Source: Pisaster brevispinus
Lineage: Eukaryota; Echinodermata; Asteroidea; Forcipulatida; Asteriidae
DNA: 64,000 nt
NCBI GenBank assembly: GCA_023634235.1
Contig: JAMKCF010000015.1
Location: forward strand, 5,681,698 to 5,745,697
Direction of reading: 5' to 3'
The notes under the pieces are model-generated. The model did not search any database, was not told the DNA's origin, and saw only the letters and a program-made list of their open reading frames with translations. The stretch's first letter is position 1. Each line of letters opens with the position of its first letter. Both the position numbers and the translations under genes were made by a program. This document shows, one piece after another, positions 25,601-32,853 of the stretch.

Positions 25601-28600
25601 GGCATACATCAAGGTAAAAATATTGTCACTTTAGGGTGCCTCTATATATAGCCCAAGCTTTAGGGTGTTGTCTAGCAGTCTAGCTCATCTGAATCTGAAT
25701 CTGAGCCTGAATTATATAGTTGGCAAAGTGTCTTAACGGAAAAATCACACCAACTTTCTTTTATCAAAGAACAATGAAGAAATTTAAGTTGTAGATGTGG
25801 TAGGAAAACCCCCAAAGAGGGGAAAACACCCTCAGTCAGGTAGGAACTGAAAACCCCATCCACATACGAGGCTCCATCATTCATCTGTCGAAAGAAGATG
25901 TGACAAATTGTGCAAGTTTTCTCGCATAGTCCGACATTAAACCACAGGATTCTGTTTCTGAAACAAATCTTTGAATACCCGCCGCAACACTTGCACAGCG
26001 GTCAAAACCAGTGGAACAAATTTCGTTTGATAATGAGATATATATCTTGTGCATAACATTGCAGATGGCACACAGGCTTTTCTAACTGCCGTTTGGTGAT
26101 CCACATGAAAATAGTGCACGAGATTCGAGATTGATGCTTAAATCATAAATATTTGACAGATTTTAGTAGGAAATTTGTTATCATTACCGGAAACTGAAAA
26201 CTATTAGGGGGCCTATGTCCCCTAATGGATGCATGGCTTTCTTTCATAATCAATATTTTGTATTTTGGGAAGAGAAAAACAGAGATTTTATTCACAACAC
26301 TTGGGTCAGCCTGATGCATAACTACATTACACACATAATGGGGAACTTTTTGGACGCTAGGTGGCAGCAGACTTACCAGGTAAATCCATTGTTATCGGTA
26401 GTGTGCGCACGCTCAAAACTACATAAACAGTGGAAATTTACCTGGTAAGTCTACTGCCACCTAGCGTTCCAAAGTCTCCTATTGAGCGTAACATGGCTGA
26501 ATATTGCGTCTTGCGTAGTGTGCCAGCTAATTGTAACAGTTACACGTAACTCAAACGCCCACTGGTGATCACCAAAAACACTGCACTGGTGAATGACGTC
26601 ATGTGCACAAGGTCCATACCTATCTGACTCGTAAAGTCTTGTTGTATTCACAGGATGAGATGATGCAGTTGACGGTCTTGACAGATAGATCTCTGGGCGG
26701 CAGCAGTCTAAAGGATGGATCCTTGGAAATTATGGTAAAGACAAAATGAACCAATCCTCGTGTTTAATTGATGTAATGACTGCATTATGGATATTGAATA
26801 GTATATACCGCACTTATAGATCCTTGTCATTTGATTGGTGGCACACGTGTCATGTGTCATACTTTATTTTGCCATGCATACTGTTCCGACACTCCTTTCA
26901 CTTTCACTTTCACTTTTATAGACCCCTTGCACAACGCGGAACGCACCTGCGAACAATGCGCGTCTACCATTTCCACCATTTTAAGAGTCAATTCCTTAGT
27001 GCACATTTTGACTTGCAAAATGGGTGACAGAATAGACGCGTGTAAGTGCACTGCGCACTGTGCAAGGGGTCAATACTGGTTGGACTCGATGAGAGTATGA
27101 TGCCAGGCTTGTACGGGCGGTATGGGTGTTTATTAGAGCAGTTGTTGCTTGAAGTTGTTTATGCTTTGTGCATTCACCAAAAGATCATCAAGGGCATTCC
27201 CACTCCACTATGGTTCTTGGAAAGAAGGCGAATTTGTGGATGTCTAGACGGGCACTGTAGTCCGGTGGCTGAGGGGAAATTTTTGGCAAAATTGTGACAC
27301 GCTGGATTAAAGCACCAAAATTTGTACAGTTATTCTATAGGTCCAATAGAATCATTCTAGAGGGGGTGCCCGGTTTGGGTGATCTAGGTCAAGTATTATA
27401 ATACTGCCTATCAATTTTCCACCAATAGAGGGCCGCTTCTGCATATCATTAAAACTTATAACAAATGACCATGCAGCTTCTATTTCAGACACTCAGGCAG
27501 AGCTATGTGGAAAAAGTTGATCCCTTTAGTTTAAATGACCTGGAGATGACAGCCCGGGCACCCCCTCTAATATGCTTCTATGGGACCCCTAAGACAAGTG
27601 TGCAAAGTTTGGTGCTTTAATCTAGCATGTCACGATTTTTTCATTAAGCCAACAGACTACTGTGCGTGATGAAGCAGTAGGTAGCGGTCACTTGGGATGT
27701 CCGCCACATTGTTGTTGGTTTTGTACATGAGGATGAGCCTGGCTTGCTTTCTCCTCTCCTCTAGTGTGCACCAACCTAACTCCTCCAGGAGGTGCGTAAC
27801 CGTGCCTTCAGTGTGGTTGTAGTTGCCCTTGATGAATCTGGCGGCGCCTCTCTGTTTTCAAAATTTAATATAGGAGTCCCTTCAGTGTACTCAACAGAAT
27901 TGAAAGTTATATTAGACTCAAAGTCAACTCTTCATCGCACACAGAGTGAGGTTTTGTTATTCAACTGAAAAACACAAGACTGTCGGACTCGTCAGGTCTT
28001 GAGTTTACTGGCCCAACAACTAAAATCACTGGCCTCGGGCCTGCGGTCCGGTGTCAAAAACTTGAGCCCTGTAAAGGAGGTCACTTTTATTCAAGTTTGT
28101 TTTTATAAATGCTTTTTGTTTTCTCTATCGTGACCCAAGGTCCACAGACGTACCCTGAAGGATGACAGCCGAGGTGTGGGCGAACCTTTGAATGAGACTG
28201 GACAGTTTGGCGATGGGCTGATTGTGCGAGGTAAGCACAGCGTCCTCTTTACCTCCATCGCCACGGCCGCCGCAGCCCACAGGAGCCTTGGCGAGGAGAT
28301 CTACATGGCACCCTTGTTGTCATTTTCAAAATGGCAACCGGACTGGGCGACAAAGTTTAACACAGCGGTGAGTTAGACTTGTCCCATATCATGTACCATG
28401 CCCCCTTGTTCCCACACTTTATCACACTATTTTCCTCTTGTACAGAAGTACCCCCTCTGAAATTCTTGAAATTTCAAGCACACAATGAAGACACAATAGA
28501 GGGGGGGTAACACCATGCCCCATATCGAGCACCAAATTTGGCTGCCATTGCTGCAGACTGTAATGGAGTTGAGAATGTTTCAAGAATGAAGGTCCAATGA

Positions 28601-30646
28601 ATAGGGGTAGTTATAGTGTAAAGCCCTTTGATTGAAAGTTTTTTTAAAAATCTTAATAAATGCCTCTATTATCGTTGTTATTATTATTAAACTGTAAAAA
28701 TTTGAATAAAAAAAATAGAAATTTAATTTAAATTGAACTTGACACATTATTGAATAGTATTGGTCATAGTGAGGAAAATCATCTTTATACTTGGTTTCTT
28801 TTGACGATTCTTTAAAATTTCCTCAGCCTAAAGTCTGAGACTTGATGTGAAGTCCAAACCGAAGTACATTACTATTATCCAGTCTTTGCCTTCTTATCTT
28901 GCAGAAGTCAATGGTGTCCACCTCTCTTCCTTCAAACGTACATCTTCTAACATTGGAGGAATGGACGGATGACACTGTCTTGATCCGTGTAGAACATCAA
29001 TTTGAAGTTGGCGAAGATCCAACACTCTCACAAAAAGTCAAAATTCAGCTCAAGGTACGTGATGTAATGGATAGCGTACATACATTTTGGGTTGAACAAA
29101 GACAAATTTACTAGAGCGGAATTCGAACCTCCAACCTCCAGATTAAAATGCAGGCACTCTATCAACTGAGCTATCTAGCCCTCATTTTGGTGGTCTCCCT
29201 ATTTGTTTAAAATCTTTGTTCGGATATTGTAAAATAATTCATTTGTGTTTCATGTTTGAGTGGGATTTGAACCTAACTCTTGAAAGAGAGATATAACGCC
29301 ACTACTTTAACCTAGCCCCCCCCCTACCAAGAAGAGTGGGGTTCAGACCTAAATGCAAAAAGGTGTAAGCACAAAATCAACAGCCCCCTTGCATTTGACA
29401 ATTTAAGCTCAAACAGCGCCCTCACTGAGGCCGAGGCAAACTTGTCTATGGAGTGAGATACATGTACAACTTTGTCGCGTGAAGCAAATTGTGTGTTTAC
29501 TAGTGTGGACAAAACTACTGTCATTAGATGTGATTTTTTTTTTCTATAAATACATTTGGCCGAACTGAGTTACCACCTTGTTGCACTGACGCGATGAAAT
29601 CTTCAGGAAGTTCTGACGGTCTCGCTAAAGATGAATGAAACAAGTGCACTCTATGTTTTCTCTCATGCAGAGCTTATTTCAGCCGTTTGGTGTCGCCAGT
29701 TTGAAAGAAGTGACGCTATCGGCCAACGAGGCACTCAGTGATGAAAAACGCCTACAATGGAACACCAGTGATAGTCCAGTACCTACCCCACCAGGTATAT
29801 TAAGGGGCATTCTGGTTGGCTTAGTGATATCTTTCCTCAAAGATGAAAAGGCAGGGGAAAAAAACTTTAGCCGACCTGAATCTCCAAAGAGGCTGCAGAT
29901 TTTGAACTGAAAAGGGATTTACCTTTTTATCCAAGGGGATCTTTCCTTTTTATCCAATGTAAACTGAAATCACTTCTTGCTAAGAGTAGAAAAAGTTGTG
30001 TTAATTTTTATGTGAAAATAAAACTGTCTGAAGTGCCTTTATACTTCAGTGTGATCATGTAGTGATCATTTAGTTCATTTAGTGGCGTGTCGTGGCCGAG
30101 TGGATAAGAGCACCAGACTCAAGCTCTGGTGCTTCTGATCAGCAGAGTGTGGATTCGAGTCCCGGTCGTAACACTTGTGTCCTAAAGCAAGACACTTAAC
30201 CATGATTGCTTCGTCCTTCAGATGGGACGTAAAGTCGTTGGCCCCGTGTGTTGTGTAACGTACATAAAAGAACCCAGTGCACTTATCAAAAGGAGAGTTC
30301 GCCCCGGTGTTCCTGGTTTGATTGGCTGCTTATTGCGCCACAGCACCTTGTAAACCATTACATGGTGCTGTGTATGTAAAGGAGTAGGTCTCTTACTACA
30401 AACGTAGCCCCACATGCCTTGCAGGAAAATACTTAATGTTGAAGGGCCTTGAGCGTCACTGGGTGATGGATATGAGCGCTAAATAAGAAGCCACTATTAT
30501 TATATTATGTATACATTCATTGATTATAATTATACATTTTTTTCACAGCCGTCAAGCCTGCTCCCGTACCTTCATCAACGCTGACTGTTTCCCTGACACC
30601 AATGCAGATCAGAACCTTTGTTGCAACCATCAAAAGGACAAACTAA
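7616..30646 (+). CDS. MAN2B1: Lysosomal alpha-mannosidase (glycoside hydrolase family 38), 24 exons
   Basis: Exons: 7616-7699, 10004-10106, 10480-10653, 11478-11671, 12902-13105, 14209-14280, 15596-15712, 16445-16645, 17364-17436, 17736-17775, 18800-18869, 19466-19588, 20929-21042, 21523-21652, 22496-22563, 23235-23456, 24152-24270, 25293-25394, 25526-25613, 26654-26734, 28140-28367, 28905-29054, 29671-29794, 30549-30646. All introns are GT-AG and the phases close exactly: 2979 bp, 992 residues plus TAA (human protein about 1011 residues, which I also recall as 24 exons). Exon 1 encodes a signal peptide (about residues 1-23). Catalytic landmarks are HTHDD at 45-49 (zinc ligands), IDPFGHSRE with nucleophile Asp171, DDFFPYAD from 348 (presumed acid/base) and QHHDAVSGT at 415-423 (zinc-ligand His). 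The enzyme is a zinc-dependent retaining exo-mannosidase that trims alpha-mannose from N-glycan fragments in the lysosome. Several N-X-S/T sites fit lysosomal targeting. It appears intact. AATAAA at 30955 is a candidate poly(A) signal, although it lies at the edge of a repeat. Confidence 0.97.
7721..7786. repeat. Perfect 66-bp palindrome (31-bp arms, 4-base loop)
   Basis: The left arm (7721-7751) begins ACTCCTAGAACTATTCGG and ends CCGCTAT; the loop is CGTC; the right arm (7756-7786) is the exact reverse complement. It starts 21 bp after the MAN2B1 exon 1 donor. Transcribed, it would form a strong hairpin at the 5' end of the intron. Confidence 0.95.
8223..8310. repeat. Imperfect palindrome related to the 7721 element
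   Basis: The left part AGAACTATGGAGGT...CCGCTATCGTCTCCAC folds onto the right part GTGGAGAAGATAGCGGAACGAACCT..CATAGTTCT. It shares ATAGCGGAACGAACC and AGAACTAT with the perfect palindrome about 500 bp upstream, so both belong to one foldback family. It lies in MAN2B1 intron 1. Confidence 0.8.
9385..9755. repeat. Tandem duplication of about 180 bp in MAN2B1 intron 1
   Basis: Copy 1 is 9385-9560 and copy 2 is 9561-9755. Both start CAATCCCCGACCGGTGAAGG and end TTCTTCCTGCTGTA. They are nearly identical; copy 2 carries two short extra stretches (near CTAGTGTCC and CAGGTGAT). The high identity implies a recent duplication. Confidence 0.92.
10225..10395 (-). mobile_element. Leu-tRNA-like SINE, 5' part (minus)
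   Basis: On the minus strand it shows a B-box-like GGTTCGAATACC followed by GACACTTGTGTCTTCGAGCAAG and GGAGTGGGTACC. This is the same body as the full-length copy at 30083. It lies in MAN2B1 intron 2. Confidence 0.6.
11478..11671 (+). CDS. MAN2B1: MAN2B1 exon 4: catalytic nucleophile exon
   Basis: It encodes residues 121-184: [16 protein letters not shown], then [10 protein letters not shown], then [19 protein letters not shown]. Asp171 in IDPFGHSRE aligns with the GH38 nucleophile (Asp196 in human numbering). The NGGW.MNDEA block is part of the substrate pocket in the family. Confidence 0.97.
12404..12680. mobile_element. GGGCCCAATTTCAT-type MITE (long form)
   Basis: It starts GGGCCCAATTTCATAAAGCT and ends TTAAGCAGCACTATGAG, an inverted but decayed terminus. 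The interior is closely related over its length to the copy at 37691-37972. It lies in MAN2B1 intron 4. Confidence 0.75.
13323..13700 (+). mobile_element. AAAGGTATAC-type MITE, best copy
   Basis: It begins TAAAGGGAAAGTATACCTTT and ends ATTACCAAAGGTATACC, so the termini are inverted repeats. The interior contains GAAATGTTTCATGCAGAAACG and TTGTCAACAGCTGC, shared with copies at 5519-5847 and about 18975-19390. No coding potential. It lies in MAN2B1 intron 5. Confidence 0.75.
14754..14910. repeat. Inverted-repeat element in MAN2B1 intron 6
   Basis: The left end AGGGGCCTTTCTCAAACCTC plus GGCTTGGGCTCCGG is mirrored by CCGGAGACGGAGCCC and AAGCCGAGGTTTGAGAAAGG at the right. Arms are about 40 bp with a roughly 80-bp GC-rich spacer. 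A second inverted pair outside it (CACTCCGCACTAATG at 14541, complement at 14733) suggests the element sits next to older foldback sequence. Confidence 0.75.
15150..15480 (-). mobile_element. Lys-tRNA-like SINE (minus)
   Basis: On the minus strand the head reads AGGGCTACATAGCTCAGTTGGTAGAACG (A box) and then a degraded B box (GGTTCAAGTCACGCTCTAG), followed by TAAATTTTTCTTTGTTCAACCCC. The far side, with GGGATCACCTTAAGGGGATGCGACTT, matches the copy at 21060-21320. A GCGCTATATAAG...TTATTATT tail-like segment sits at 15160-15190. It lies in MAN2B1 intron 6. Confidence 0.7.
15811..16005. mobile_element. GGGCCCAATTTCAT-type MITE (short form)
   Basis: Starts GGGCCCAATTTCATGGAGC and ends CGCTCTATCATAAA. 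The interior words CTGAGCACAAATTAGCAGG and TGGCTGGTTACCTTATTCTG recur in the copies at 21830 and 1871. Confidence 0.65.
18975..19390 (+). mobile_element. AAAGGTATAC-type MITE, diverged copy
   Basis: It contains GGCAAAGGTATA near the left end, ATCAACAGCTGCAGTGCTT, and TTTTTATGGTCATTAGTTTG near the right end, in the same order as the copy at 13323. It lies in MAN2B1 intron 11. Confidence 0.55.
19648..20250 (+). repeat. Dispersed repeat, two copies about 540 bp apart
   Basis: ACTTCACAAAGACTGGCTCC at about 19651 and its relative at about 20191 are followed by matching stretches through CTTGCTCGTCT. An (ATT)8 microsatellite lies at about 19990-20016 between them. This is probably LINE-derived and is entirely intronic; the hydrophobic open frames here are low-complexity T-rich artefacts. 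Confidence 0.5.
20360..20777 (+). mobile_element. Decayed LINE 3' end with ATT tail
   Basis: From 20516 one frame reads [15 protein letters not shown], stop, [14 protein letters not shown]. This is the typical C-terminal signature of CR1/L2-like non-LTR retrotransposon reverse transcriptases (WN.LP..IR......FK..LKTHLF). It ends about 160 bp later in GCTATAGAAGACGTC followed by an (ATT)n run, as expected for the 3' tail. The copy has at least one stop and is dead. It lies in MAN2B1 intron 12. Confidence 0.7.
21060..21430 (-). mobile_element. Lys-tRNA-like SINE cluster (minus)
   Basis: On the minus strand, CAGTAGATAGCTCAGTTAGTAGAGC (A box) with GCAGGTTCAAATC (B box) ends in TTTGTCTTTGGTTCACCC at 21075. 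The outer part shares the GGTATCATTAAC and AAAAAGTTGCATCCCCTTAT words with the 15150 copy. A second truncated head lies at 21385-21430. It lies in MAN2B1 intron 13. Confidence 0.65.
21830..22021. mobile_element. GGGCCCAATTTCAT-type MITE with intact ends
   Basis: The left end GGGCCCAATTTCATAGAGC and the right end GCTCTATGAAATTGGACCC are inverted repeats with one mismatch (192 bp). The interior GTTACCAGCCAAAATACCATG is also seen in the 1871 and 60921 copies. It lies in MAN2B1 intron 14. Confidence 0.8.
23641..24115. repeat. Intronic minisatellite, 28-bp unit containing a 16-bp palindrome, about 17 copies
   Basis: The unit is ATGGTTCTTACAAGAACC plus about ten variable bases ending GGAT. The core GGTTCTTACAAGAACC is an exact dyad apart from its two central bases. 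I count 17 units between 23647 and 24110, with point changes. Because 28 is not a multiple of 3 the array is open in one frame for more than 300 bp, which explains the 109-residue frame here. The array fills most of MAN2B1 intron 16 and ends just before exon 17. Confidence 0.93.
24905..25085. mobile_element. GGGCCCAATTT-type MITE (diverged)
   Basis: Starts GGGCCCAATTTGATAACGCTG and ends AAAGCTCTATGAAATTAATTGG. It contains CAGGGAACCAGTTTCAAACA, shared with the copy at 60750. It lies in MAN2B1 intron 17. Confidence 0.65.
26338..26492. mobile_element. Inverted-repeat element with CTCF-like arms, copy 1
   Basis: The left arm GGACGCTAGGTGGCAGCAG, then ACTTACCAGGTAAAT, is mirrored by ATTTACCTGGTAAGT and CTACTGCCACCTAGCGTTCC on the right. 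Outer ends are GGGGAACTTT and CAAAGTCTCC. The spacer holds TGTGCGCACGCTC. It lies in MAN2B1 intron 19. Confidence 0.88.
26814..26890 (+). repeat. Dispersed repeat shared with 33009-33085
   Basis: Both contain ATAGATCCTTGTCATTTGAT followed by TGGTGG and CATGTGTC, then TTTATTTT. They are about 75 bp, clearly homologous and otherwise unrecognised. Confidence 0.7.
27294..27636. mobile_element. Foldback element of about 340 bp in MAN2B1 intron 20
   Basis: The left end TGTGACACGCTGGATTAAAG with CACCAAAATTTGTACA, and further in GAGGGGGTGCCCGG, are mirrored on the right by CCGGGCACCCCCTC, TGCAAAGTTTGGTGC and TTTAATCTAGCATGTCAC. No coding frame. Confidence 0.75.
27661..27854 (-). pseudogene. LINE reverse-transcriptase C-terminal fragment
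   Basis: On the minus strand an uninterrupted frame of about 64 codons reads [18 protein letters not shown], then [20 protein letters not shown], then [17 protein letters not shown]. This matches the conserved tail of CR1/Jockey-type non-LTR retrotransposon ORF2 (RAARF...Y......ML.ELGW.TL..RR...RL...YKI.N..VDIP). Only this fragment is present; it sits in MAN2B1 intron 20 on the opposite strand. It is directly flanked by the 27294 foldback element. Confidence 0.8.
27955..28078. repeat. Dispersed repeat shared with 49335-49440
   Basis: AAAACACAAGAC, GTTTACTGGCCCAACA-like bases, CTAAAATCACTGGCCTC and TGCGGTCCGGTGTCAA occur in the same order in both places. Unclassified element, non-coding. Confidence 0.7.
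29085..29235 (-). mobile_element. Lys-tRNA-like SINE (minus)
   Basis: On the minus strand AGGGCTAGATAGCTCAGTTGATAGAGTGCC, then GGAGGTTGGAGGTTCGAATTCCGC, then TAAATTTGTCTTTGTTCAACCC. It inserted right after the MAN2B1 exon 22 donor (intron 22). Confidence 0.75.
30080..30515 (+). mobile_element. Leu-tRNA-derived SINE, full-length copy
   Basis: The head at 30083-30172 looks like a tRNA-Leu: GTGGCCGAGTGGATAAGAGC (A box), an ACTCAAGCT anticodon loop (CAA), a long variable arm, and GGATTCGAGTCCC (B box). The body contains ACACTTGTGTCCTAAAGCAAG, and the element ends AGCGCTAAATAAGAAGCCA followed by TATTATTAT. The acceptor stem does not pair, so this is a SINE and not a tRNA gene. It lies in the last intron of MAN2B1. 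Confidence 0.82.
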
Positions 30647-30803
30647 AAAGTACAGCAGTAGCTTTTTTAGTAACAAAACAGTGAAATGGAAGGTACAATT
30701 TTAGTTTGTGAAAGCATTTTCTCAAAGTTTCCTAGTTATTTTTTTACCGCATCAATCCTTGCCTTTTCAGTGTGAGGGTTTCGTCACACAAGACAGTTTT
30801 AAT

Positions 30804-30952
30804 AATGGGAGACTTTAGAACGCTATGTGGCAGCAGACTTACCAGGTAAATTTTAATTGTTTACGTAATTCTGAGCATGCGCACATTGCGGAGAACAATG
30901 GATTTACCTGGTAAGTCTGCTGCCACCTTATGTCCCCAAAAGTCTCCTATTG
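30804..30952. mobile_element. Inverted-repeat element with CTCF-like arms, copy 2
   Basis: AATGGGAGACTTTAGAACGC and TATGTGGCAGCAGACTTACC at left mirror GGTAAGTCTGCTGCCACCTT and AAAAGTCTCCTATTG at right. The spacer contains TTCTGAGCATGCGCACATTG. It lies in the MAN2B1 3' region. Confidence 0.9.
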
Positions 30953-31160
30953 GCAATAAACTTCACTACATGCAAAAGGAACACCTCGGCAGCGCAAGAG
31001 TTCCAACAGTGTCCTACTATCCTCAAGTAAGTTATGTGAAACTTAAATCATGAATGTTTGTTCCTCTTGGAGTTTGCCTGGAACTGGTTGCCTGTAAATT
31101 GCCTCTAAATTGCCTCGCGTCCCAAGGCAATTCTTCCAAGCATCTTGGATACTTTTTGTT

Positions 31161-31318
31161 CTGGGGAAACCATGGGGTGCTAGATGGCAGTCTATATTAT
31201 TATACACCAGATACTTTTCCATTATTTAAGTGGTTCTGAGCATGCGCACATTGCTGAGGACAAAGGATGTACCTGGTAAGTCTGCTGCCACCTAGTGTCC
31301 CCCAAAAATCTTGCATTG
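31161..31318. mobile_element. Inverted-repeat element with CTCF-like arms, copy 3 (left arm decayed)
   Basis: The right arm ACCTGGTAAGTCTGCTGCCA with CCTAGTGTCCCCC is intact; the left arm is reduced to GGTGCTAGATGGCAGTCT. The spacer has TTCTGAGCATGCGCACATTG. Confidence 0.85.
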
Positions 31319-31809
31319 CGTGGAAATGGTTGCTTGTGGTGTATGTTACCTTGAGTAACTGGCCTCGTACTCTAACTAGTGTTGACCTTGAATCTTTTCG
31401 ATCATGTGAAGTTGAGTTGAATTAAATGAATAATCTACACCAATTCACTGTTTATTTCTCATGAAAAAACCTCATCAACTGTGAAAATTTGTCCTGAAAG
31501 AAAGAAATCCCTTTTCAATTTATGTAATATTTTACTTTGAAATCAGAAAAGGGTGGAAAGTAGATGGAATGGTCGTCTTAAAAAAAAAGACAAAAAAAGA
31601 AGAAAATATCTTTTTAAGAGTAAAAAGATTTTCAACATCATATTATTATTTATTATTGTAGAAGCACAAATTCTGTAAACTTTGAAATCAGGAAAGGGTG
31701 ACTGCTAAAGTATAGATGGAATGGTCCCCTTAAAGAAATACCCAAAGAAATAAAAGAGCTTTTTAAGAGTAAAAATATACTTAACATAACATCATACTCA
31801 AATATTTTA

Positions 31810-32155
31810 TGGTGTGTCATGGCACCGGACTCTAGTTCTAGTGCCTGAGTCATTGGGATGTGGGTTCGATTCCTGGTCATGCTCTTGTGACCTTAAGCAT
31901 GCCACTTGCTTCTCTTATCCCAGGTGTACAAATGGGTACCTGAGAGAGCTGAGAGAGTGTTGTGGTGGATGAACCCCTTAGCGCTAATTTAAGCAGCTTA
32001 GGGGGTTGTACATGCTCCCAAGGAAGTTGAGACAGTTTGAGGAATGGTCCAAGTACGCCATATGCACAGGGATAATAATGTTGTCAAGTGCCTTGATGTA
32101 GCTACTACAATATGTACGCTATTCATGAACCAAATATTATCATTATTATTATGCA
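31810..32155 (+). mobile_element. Leu-tRNA-like SINE
   Basis: GGTGTGTCATGGCACCGGACTC, GTGGGTTCGATTCCTGGTC (B box), CTTGTGACCTTAAGCATG, and a tail CAAGTGCCTTGATGTAGC ... TATTATCATTATTATT. The A box is damaged. Confidence 0.7.
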
Positions 32156-32715
32156 TTTAGCAAGTAAAATATAATTATAATTAAATTAGCTTTTATATTT
32201 CCTGTATTCCAACTTGACAGTAAATATTTAGGTCAAAGTAAATCTTAGCGGTGATTCACTGGTGGTTACTAATCCAAAATAATCAATTGACTTTTATGAA
32301 AGTTTTGATCTGTCAAAACATAACTAGTGTTATTGTATTTGCAGCTGCCTAAATGGTCTATTTTTTTTACGGTAAACCTGAAATCTTTCTTGGAAACAAT
32401 TTCCCAACTTACTTTGAAAAAATAATTCTACGCATGTTTTGTTAAACAAAACCAACGGTAATATATTATGATTTCATTGATGGTCTTCTTTTAGTTCACC
32501 TACATCTTTCTGGAAACAGTTTCCAACTTGTTTGCCTATTTTCTATGCATGACAAGAAAACATTGTCAAGATGTCTATAAAAACATTTTGTCCCTGTATT
32601 CCAAACAAAAAAATCAGATTTTAAAATGAAGGAGCAGTTTAAGTAAAAGTTGACCATTTGTAGAGGCTTTTTAGTGTCTGTTCTCTAAAAGAGAAATTTG
32701 TGTAAAACAATGTAC

Positions 32716-32853
32716 CAATGGGAGACTTTGGAACGCTAGGTGGCAGCAAACATAACCTGGTAAATTCCCATTGTTAAAATAGTTCTGAGCATGCGCACAT
32801 TACCAAGAACAACAGATTTACCTGGTAAGTCTGCTGCCACCTAGCGTCCCCAT
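32716..32853. mobile_element. Inverted-repeat element with CTCF-like arms, copy 4
   Basis: AATGGGAGACTTTGGAACGC and TAGGTGGCAGCAAACATAAC at left mirror TTTACCTGGTAAGTCTGCTG and CCACCTAGCGTCCCC at right. The spacer holds TTCTGAGCATGCGCACATTA. With copy 1 this is the best preserved pair of arms. Confidence 0.9.

Noticed and set aside
30083..30172. Possible tRNA-Leu (CAA) gene
   Set aside because: A and B boxes and an anticodon loop are visible, but the acceptor stem does not pair and the element continues into the same 3' body as at least five other copies. It is a SINE.
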